DNA from: 67-14 sp020438345
GTDB lineage: Bacteria > Actinomycetota > Thermoleophilia > Solirubrobacterales > 70-9
DNA: 64,000 bases
Direction: 5' to 3'
Assembly (NCBI GenBank): GCA_937872475.1
Contig: CALMSY010000025.1
Location: 62,001-126,000, forward strand
Shown: positions 58,260-64,000 of the stretch, piece by piece
How positions within the stretch are numbered: the first letter of the stretch is position 1
Layout of the letters: the number at the start of each line of letters is the position of its first letter
Notes under the pieces: model-generated
The model's database searches: none
Seen by the model: only the letters and a program-made list of their open reading frames with translations
What the model was told of the DNA's origin: nothing
Position numbers and translations under genes: made by a program

Positions 58260-60584
58260 GTGGAAGCACTTTTCAACTTCGATGGCGGCGAGCCCGATTC
58301 AGCCAGTCCTGGCCAGGTGGACACCGGATCGCCGTCGCGCCTCGCCGCGGATGGGCTGAACCCGCCTCAGCGGGAGGCTGTCGAGTACGGCGACGGCCCC
58401 TTGCTGGTCATTGCAGGAGCGGGCTCGGGCAAGACCCGGGTGCTTACTCACCGCATCGTCCACCTGCTGGCAACACGTCGGGCACGGCCGGGGGAGATCC
58501 TCGCGATCACCTTCACCAACCGGGCCGCGACCGAGATGCGTGAACGGGTGGAAGAACTGATCGGCCCGAAAGCCAGGGCGATGTGGGTCACCACCTTCCA
58601 TTCCGCCTGCGGCCGGATGCTCAGGGGCGACGCGGAGAAGCTGGGCTACGGCCGGGCGTTCACGATCTACGACGAATCGGACTCGATCCGCATGATCAAG
58701 CGGGTGATGGAAGAGCTCGATGTCGATCCGAAACGGTTTCCGGCCCGGGCGATCAAGAACGCTATCTCCGGGGCCAAGAACGAGCTGATCGATCCGGATG
58801 CCTACAGGCAGCGTGGCGGTTCTTACTTCGAGGACACCGCTGCCGGGGTGTACGCGCTCTACGAGCAGCGGATGGTCGAGTCGAATGCGATGGACTTCGA
58901 TGACCTGCTGGTCCGCATGGTCAACATCCTGGAACTGTTCCCGGAGGTGCTGGAACGCTGGCGTAGGGCTTTCCGCTACGTGTTGGTGGATGAATATCAA
59001 GACACCAATCACGCGCAGTACCGGCTGCTTCAGCTGATTAGCGGAGAACACCGGAACCTGACCGTGGTCGGTGATGAAGATCAGTCGATATACGGATTTC
59101 GACATGCCGACATTCGCAACATCCTCGACTTTGAAAAGGACTTTCCCGACGCAAAGGTGGTCAAGCTCGAACAGAACTACCGGTCGACCCAGACCATCCT
59201 TTCTGCCGCGAATGAGGTGGTCGGGAACAACCGGGACCGGCGACCGAAGAAACTCTGGACCGACCTCGGTCAGGGGGATGAGATCGAAGTAGTCCGGCTC
59301 TCGGATGAACACGAGGAAGCCCGGTGGGTGGCGGGCGAGGTCGAGCGACTGGTCGAAGAGGAGGGAATCTCGCCCCTGGACGTGGCGGTCTTCTACCGGA
59401 TGAATGCGATGAGCCGGGTTCTTGAAGACACTCTGGTCAGGTTCGGCACCTCATACCAGGTGATCGGCGGCACCAGGTTCTATGACCGGGCCGAGATCAA
59501 GGATGCGATCGCCTATCTCCAGTATCTCTCGAATCCCCGGGATTCTGTTGCTTTCACCCGCATTGTCAATTCGCCAAAACGGGGCATCGGTGCCACCACC
59601 CAGGGCCGGCTGTTGGCCTGGGCGAATACCTCCGGGGATGACATCTGGGATGTCGCCAGCCAGGTGGAGCATGTGCCCGGAGTCGGGACGGCGGCGGTCC
59701 GGGCAGTCACCGAATTCCAGCGGACCATGCATGGCCTGAAGGAGGATGTCGAAGGACGCCCGCTGGCCGATCTGCTGGAAAAGGTGCTCGACGAGACCGG
59801 CTACTTCGAGGCACTCGAATCGGAACGGACGATTGAAGCGGAAGGCCGGGTCGAAAACCTGCGCGAACTGATCGGCGTGGCGGGGGAGTTCGACACCAAT
59901 CGGGCCCTCGAAGGGGAATCGGATGTGCCGCCCCTGGACGAGTTTCTTCAGCAGATCTCACTCTATTCCGAGCAGGACAAGCTTGCGAAGAAAGAAGAAC
60001 TGCTGACTTTGATGACCCTTCACAACGCCAAGGGACTGGAATACGACACAGTCTTCATCATCGGCTGCGAAGACGGGATCTTTCCCCATCAGCGTGCACT
60101 CGATGAGGGTGAAGAGGAGGAGGAACGGCGGCTCTGTTACGTCGGGATCACCCGCGCGCGCAAGAGGCTTTATTTGACAAGTGCCCGGACCCGGCGCATG
60201 TTCGGTGGCCGGTCCGAGGCGACCATGCCGTCCCGGTTTATCGACGAGTTGCCGGCGGCTCTGGTCCACCAACAGGGTTCCGCAGTCGGTCAGGGCGGCT
60301 TTACCGGCGGCTATTCGGGGGCTCGGACTGAGGGAACCGGCCGGGTTCGAAGCTACCGGGCCCCGGGCCGTCCCCGGTCGGGAAGTGCCGCAGCACCCGC
60401 ACAAATTCAGCCCGGCACCGCAGTCCGGTTCGAGGTTGGGGATGATGTGAGCCATGCCTCTTTCGGGGCAGGCGAGGTGACCGGGACCGAACCGGGCGGG
60501 GTGATAATCGTCCGATTCGCGAATGACGGCAGTGAACGGAAGCTCATGGCCGAGTACGCACCGATCCAGAAAAAGTCGTCGTAG
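58260..60584 (+). CDS. pcrA: UvrD/PcrA-type ATP-dependent DNA helicase
   Basis: This superfamily 1A 3'-5' helicase is used in repair and replication restart. The 774 residues contain LNPPQREAVEYGDGPLLVIAGAGSGKTRVL (Q motif and Walker A), TFTNRAATEMRERV, YVLVDEYQDTNHAQYRLLQL (motif II), VGDEDQSIYGFRHAD, LEQNYRSTQTIL, TLMTLHNAKGLEYDTVF and LCYVGITRARKRLYL. The C-terminal region is a Gly/Ser/Pro-rich linker ending in a Tudor-like segment (RFEVGDDVSHASFGAGEV), typical of PcrA, which contacts RNA polymerase. GTG 58260 is chosen; the open frame extends upstream but overlaps cysE. Confidence 0.95.
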   Translation: MEALFNFDGGEPDSASPGQVDTGSPSRLAADGLNPPQREAVEYGDGPLLVIAGAGSGKTRVLTHRIVHLLATRRARPGEILAITFTNRAATEMRERVEELIGPKARAMWVTTFHSACGRMLRGDAEKLGYGRAFTIYDESDSIRMIKRVMEELDVDPKRFPARAIKNAISGAKNELIDPDAYRQRGGSYFEDTAAGVYALYEQRMVESNAMDFDDLLVRMVNILELFPEVLERWRRAFRYVLVDEYQDTNHAQYRLLQLISGEHRNLTVVGDEDQSIYGFRHADIRNILDFEKDFPDAKVVKLEQNYRSTQTILSAANEVVGNNRDRRPKKLWTDLGQGDEIEVVRLSDEHEEARWVAGEVERLVEEEGISPLDVAVFYRMNAMSRVLEDTLVRFGTSYQVIGGTRFYDRAEIKDAIAYLQYLSNPRDSVAFTRIVNSPKRGIGATTQGRLLAWANTSGDDIWDVASQVEHVPGVGTAAVRAVTEFQRTMHGLKEDVEGRPLADLLEKVLDETGYFEALESERTIEAEGRVENLRELIGVAGEFDTNRALEGESDVPPLDEFLQQISLYSEQDKLAKKEELLTLMTLHNAKGLEYDTVFIIGCEDGIFPHQRALDEGEEEEERRLCYVGITRARKRLYLTSARTRRMFGGRSEATMPSRFIDELPAALVHQQGSAVGQGGFTGGYSGARTEGTGRVRSYRAPGRPRSGSAAAPAQIQPGTAVRFEVGDDVSHASFGAGEVTGTEPGGVIIVRFANDGSERKLMAEYAPIQKKSS

Positions 60585-60612
60585 AACGAAAAGCCGGATG
60601 GAAGGTCAGGGT

Positions 60613-61473
60613 TTGAGCGCGAAAATCATTGATGGCAAGCAGGTTTCATCCGAGGTCCGTGAATGTGTGGCGGGCGAAGTCGCCGAGTTCATCGCGGGCG
60701 GCGGGCACCGGCCTGTGCTGGCGACAGTGCTGGTCGGCGATGACCCGGCCTCTCACGTTTACGTTGCCAACAAACACAAAGCCTGTGATGCAGCAGGGAT
60801 CGGCTCGGTTCACCATGAACTTCCGTCCGAGACCAGTGAAACGGATCTCATCACCCTGGTCCGGGCAATCGGGGATGACGACGGGATTGACGGCATCCTG
60901 GTTCAGTTGCCGCCGCCAGATCACATCGACGCCGACCGGGTGATCGCAGCGATCGACCCGACCAAGGACGTCGACGGGCTGACCGCGACCAACGCCGGTC
61001 TGCTGGCTGGTGGCAGGCCCGGTCTTGTTCCCTGCACCCCGGCCGGGGTAATCGAGTTACTCGACCATAGCGGCACCGGGATCGAAGGAGCGGAAGCGGT
61101 GATCGTCGGTCGTTCGAACCTGGTCGGGCGGCCGCTGATCAGTCTCTTGCTCGGGCGAAACGCAACTGTGACCGCCGCCCACTCACGCACCCGGGACCTG
61201 GCCGGGGTCTGCCGGCGGGCCGACATCCTGGTCGCGGCGGTCGGAGTTCCGGGTCTGCTCGGGGCCGAACACGTAAAGCAGGGCGCGACGGTCATCGACG
61301 TCGGAATCAACCGCACCGATGACGGTCTCCGCGGCGACATCAATTTCGACTCGGCCATTGAGGTAGCTGGAGCGATAACCCCGGTGCCGGGCGGGGTCGG
61401 CCCGATGACTATCGCCATGCTGATGGCCAACACCCTGGCCGCCGCCAAAGCAAGGGCCGCGGTCCCGAATTAG
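60613..61473 (+). CDS. folD: Methylenetetrahydrofolate dehydrogenase/cyclohydrolase
   Basis: FolD interconverts one-carbon folates. The protein begins LSAKIIDGKQVSSEVRECV and contains VGDDPASHVYVANKHKACD (catalytic lysine in NKHK), ILVQLPPPDHID, DPTKDVDGLT, CTPAGVIELL, IVGRSNLVGRPL and PVPGGVGPMTIAMLM. TTG 60613 has GGAAGG 7 bases upstream; ATG 60598 would add 5 residues and lies inside that ribosome site. Its stop overlaps by 4 bases the stop of the convergent glycine-rich protein gene. Confidence 0.95.
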   Translation: MSAKIIDGKQVSSEVRECVAGEVAEFIAGGGHRPVLATVLVGDDPASHVYVANKHKACDAAGIGSVHHELPSETSETDLITLVRAIGDDDGIDGILVQLPPPDHIDADRVIAAIDPTKDVDGLTATNAGLLAGGRPGLVPCTPAGVIELLDHSGTGIEGAEAVIVGRSNLVGRPLISLLLGRNATVTAAHSRTRDLAGVCRRADILVAAVGVPGLLGAEHVKQGATVIDVGINRTDDGLRGDINFDSAIEVAGAITPVPGGVGPMTIAMLMANTLAAAKARAAVPN

Positions 61474-63860
61474 CGGAACCGCAACGGGATGCGGTGGGTC
61501 GTTCTGCCTACCCGCACGGTCAGCTTGCCTTGCTTTGCGTTCCCGGCCCGCGGCAGGGTGACGTTGGTCGTCCAGGTCGCGCCACCACTCTTGCGCCATT
61601 TGTGTGCCTTGCCGCCGGTGATCAGCCGGGGCCGGCGGTGGGCCTTGGTGACCACGAGCCGGTAGCTGCCACCGCGCTTGACCTCGAACCGTCCAGCGGC
61701 GTAGGTCCGGTGCTTCAGGAAGATGCCGAGGATCCTGTATGAGCCGTAGGCCGTGGCCGTGGCGCCGCTGCTGTCAACCGCGGTAGCGGTGTAACTGACA
61801 TTGGTGACGGTCAGGTTGCTTTGTGGCCTCGCCGATACCCTGCGGGTGACGGTGCATGGAGCGCTCGCGCCGGTTGCCTCGCAACGGACGTTCCGCGGCC
61901 GGCCGCCGAACTGGACACCGGTTGGCAGACCGACCAGCCGTACGGTGAGCTTCGGGGGCAGCGGTGGTGGAGGTGGTGGAGGTGGCGGAGGTGGTGGCGA
62001 CGGCGGGAAGTTCCACTGCGCGTGCAGTGTCACCGCCTGTGGTCCGTTCCCGAGCAGATCCTTGAGGATGCTCGTACCCAGCACCTGGGTGCCGCCGGTG
62101 GGGGCCGTGAACCAGCCAAGGAAGGTGCCGCCTTCGGGCGGGTCGGGTGCGGGCGGAAGCTGCGGCCCGAGGGGCAAGATGCCAAAGGATTCCTGGTAAA
62201 GACGCTGGGCGGGTGGTGTACCCGAACCGCCGTTCGGGTCGTAGGAGATGAGGAAATTATTGGTGCTCACAAGCGGCCCGACGCCGCCATCGCCTTCACC
62301 CTCGACCGAGCCGTGGGTGCCGATCGAGATCGTGCCCGTGTTGTGGACCGTCCCGGCCCCGATCAGCTTTCCGTTCAGCGCGAACATGCCGCTGTTTGCG
62401 ACGCTGATTCCGGCCGGGACTTCCAGGCTCGAAGCATCGTCGCCCGTGCCCGTGTCGTGCAGAATGAGCGTTCCCGCGTTGGTCAGCGAACCGAAGTCGG
62501 CGGTGACACCCGGCGTGGTGAAGAAACCCGACCCGAGCGCGCTGGACAGCTCTCCGCCGGCGACATCGATCGTGCCGTCGGCGCCAACATTCACATTGGC
62601 GCCGGCACCGGGGGCTCCCGGTGTCGGAACGCTGCCGAACTCGCTGCCGGTGCCACCGCCGATCCCGGGAGAGCCAATTCCCCCGAACGCGGTCAACGTG
62701 CCACCGTTGACGGTGACCGAGCCACCGGCCCCCGCCGTTCGCGAGCTGCCGCCACCCACACCGGGAGCGGCCCCGCCGCCCTGTGCTTCGACCGTTCCGC
62801 CGTTGACCAGGACCGTGGCCCCGCTGCCGCCTGTGGTCGGCCAGGAGAGACTGAAAGCCGCGCCACCGCCGATGCCCGGGTAGTTGTCGGCTCCGACCGC
62901 ATGTACCTCACCGGCGTTCACGGTCAGCGATCCGCCGGCACCTCCTTGAAAGACGGGGCTCGGCTGGCTGCCCGGTCCACTGCTTTCACCTCCACCTATG
63001 CCCGGACCCTTGACGGAGTTGTTGCCGGAGTTGTATCCGAAAGCATTGAGTACGCCGCCGTTTACCACGACCGTCGCTCCGGCACCACCGGCATAGCCGT
63101 TGTCGCTGGAACCTCCACCGACCCCGGCCGAGGTCGAGATACCGATTCCCGCCGTGACGGTGCCACCGTTTACCGTCAGCGACCCGCCGTTGCCACCGCT
63201 CCCGACATAGTCACCGCTACCACCGCCGATGCCGGCACCGGTACCCGGAGCTGCGGTCACAGTGCCGCCGTCAACCGTGACCTGGCCGCCGTTGCCGCCG
63301 CCACCGACTCCCGAGCCACCGCCGATCGCGGCGCCGCCACCGACTGCCCAATGGACGCCTCCGTAGGGCGGGTTGAGGACGGCCTGAACCGCACCGGATG
63401 TGCTGGCGTTGATGTTGCCGCCGAGAATCGTGATCTTGCCCGCCGACTGGCCGGGGCCGGAAATTCCTCCGCCCGTTCCGCCGATGGCCGCCGCGCCTGG
63501 GCCGCCATAGACAGTCAGTTCGCCGCCGGGTGAAGAGCTGTCGATGGTCAATTCGCGGCCGGCCGGCACCGCGATTGCGGCCGTTTCAAAGCGCTCGCCG
63601 TCGGTGATGTTCACCGTGAACCCGTTCAAGTCCAGGTTGACCGGGGTGTTGCCGACGCCGAGGCCGGCGTTCTCCGGCGCGGATATGTCGCCGCAGACGG
63701 TGATCGTGCCGCCGGTGCCAAAAGCGGAGACGAGCTGGTTCCAGTTCGAAGGGCCGTTGCAGGCGGCGCGCCCAACCGTCGGGAGGATCAACAGCAGGCA
63801 GAGAAACGAAAAAGCCAAGCCAGACGCCCAAAACCCCGCTTTGGGACGCAAACCAATCAT
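61470..63860 (-). CDS. Large secreted glycine-rich repeat protein with InlB-type repeat and polyproline linker
   Basis: This is a 796-residue surface-type protein. The signal peptide (WASGLAFSFLCLLLILPTVG) is followed by a Cys pair region, then about eight repeats (142-440) of the form VTVNGGTVTAxG...PGIGGGS, like the Gly-rich repeats seen in surface proteins of gut Firmicutes, probably beta-helical. A linker leads to an InlB-type B repeat (about 537-616, ISYDPNGGSGTPP, FLGWFTAPTGG and LHAQW), then a pure proline run (619-636). A basic beta-rich C-terminal domain of about 160 residues closes it, with no LPXTG or membrane helix. ATG 63860 is chosen because it begins the signal peptide. The natural role, perhaps adhesion, is unproven. 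Confidence 0.8.
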   Translation of the reverse strand: MIGLRPKAGFWASGLAFSFLCLLLILPTVGRAACNGPSNWNQLVSAFGTGGTITVCGDISAPENAGLGVGNTPVNLDLNGFTVNITDGERFETAAIAVPAGRELTIDSSSPGGELTVYGGPGAAAIGGTGGGISGPGQSAGKITILGGNINASTSGAVQAVLNPPYGGVHWAVGGGAAIGGGSGVGGGGNGGQVTVDGGTVTAAPGTGAGIGGGSGDYVGSGGNGGSLTVNGGTVTAGIGISTSAGVGGGSSDNGYAGGAGATVVVNGGVLNAFGYNSGNNSVKGPGIGGGESSGPGSQPSPVFQGGAGGSLTVNAGEVHAVGADNYPGIGGGAAFSLSWPTTGGSGATVLVNGGTVEAQGGGAAPGVGGGSSRTAGAGGSVTVNGGTLTAFGGIGSPGIGGGTGSEFGSVPTPGAPGAGANVNVGADGTIDVAGGELSSALGSGFFTTPGVTADFGSLTNAGTLILHDTGTGDDASSLEVPAGISVANSGMFALNGKLIGAGTVHNTGTISIGTHGSVEGEGDGGVGPLVSTNNFLISYDPNGGSGTPPAQRLYQESFGILPLGPQLPPAPDPPEGGTFLGWFTAPTGGTQVLGTSILKDLLGNGPQAVTLHAQWNFPPSPPPPPPPPPPPPLPPKLTVRLVGLPTGVQFGGRPRNVRCEATGASAPCTVTRRVSARPQSNLTVTNVSYTATAVDSSGATATAYGSYRILGIFLKHRTYAAGRFEVKRGGSYRLVVTKAHRRPRLITGGKAHKWRKSGGATWTTNVTLPRAGNAKQGKLTVRVGRTTHRIPLRFR
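62541..63437 (-). repeat. Glycine-rich coding repeats
   Basis: About eight repeat units of 35-50 codons lie inside the surface protein gene, each holding a GGTVTV-like strand and a PGIGGGS-like turn. Examples are VDGGTVTAA, VNGGTVTAG, VNGGVLNAF, VNGGTVEAQ and VNGGTLTAF. The spacing between units varies. Confidence 0.8.
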
Positions 63861-64000
63861 CAAACCACCATACCCCACGCTTAGGGTTCTCGACACCCTT
63901 TCGCTCCGTGAGCGCAAAGAAGACAACTGCCTGGACCGGGTTGCCCGGTGATTCCGGAGACCGCGATTTCGGATCCGGCACCGGGTTTTTTGCCTGTCTC

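Noticed and set aside
61821..63533. 570-codon + strand open frame antisense to the glycine-rich protein
   Set aside because: It mirrors the glycine repeats, has no recognisable domain or start signal, and the minus strand has a proper signal peptide and repeats.

Overview
The window looks like a chromosomal segment of a GC-rich actinobacterium. I infer the class Thermoleophilia, probably Solirubrobacterales, from the secreted DUF3089 and DUF6351 proteins, the rpsP-KH-trmD order, frequent GTG/TTG starts and chains of overlapping genes. No marker that fixes the genus is present. Nearly all of it is core chromosome: there is no prophage, insertion sequence, CRISPR array or rRNA operon, and no gene-free stretch exceeds about 250 bases.

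Region 1 (1-14.9 kb, mostly + strand) is a growth and protein-export block: the tail of rnc, a remarkably short smc, a decayed cupin gene, ftsY, ffh, rpsP, a KH-domain protein, trmD, rplS, lepB and rnhB. Then come yraN on the opposite strand, comM/yifB, dprA, thiD and ilvD. FtsY, Ffh and LepB together form the co-translational export and signal-peptide-cleavage route that the many secreted proteins encoded nearby would use.

Region 2 (14.9-27.7 kb) is an envelope and secretion district: two tandem secreted DUF3089 hydrolases, a cytoplasmic alpha/beta hydrolase, an extended SDR protein, an L,D-transpeptidase, a Xer recombinase and an RNase HI-like protein. It continues with tRNA-Cys and tRNA-Gly, a large secreted DUF6351 protein, tRNA-Val, a secreted PI-PLC-like protein and an HSL-type esterase.

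Region 3 (27.7-43.1 kb) holds translation and arginine genes: thrS, infC (with a repeat tail), an antisense wecB, rpmI-rplT, an SpoU methyltransferase, pheST, and then argC-argJ-argB-argD, a repeat-rich membrane protein, argG and an unlisted 59-residue membrane protein, almost all overlapping or closely spaced. argF, argH and argR are not present here.

Region 4 (43.2-64 kb) has a secreted coiled-coil lytic transglycosylase-like protein, two small membrane proteins, a SixA-like phosphatase, an enoyl-CoA hydratase, dnaE, an acyl-CoA dehydrogenase, an Ntn amidohydrolase, glutamate decarboxylase, gltX, an Rrf2 regulator with cysK and cysE, a PcrA-type helicase, folD and a large secreted glycine-rich repeat protein.

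The strongest candidates for something undescribed are the 780-residue SMC with no visible hinge, the repeat or acidic tails on L19 and IF3, the membrane proteins embedded in the arginine operon, and the glycine-rich surface protein. All calls come from reading the sequence; no search was run.
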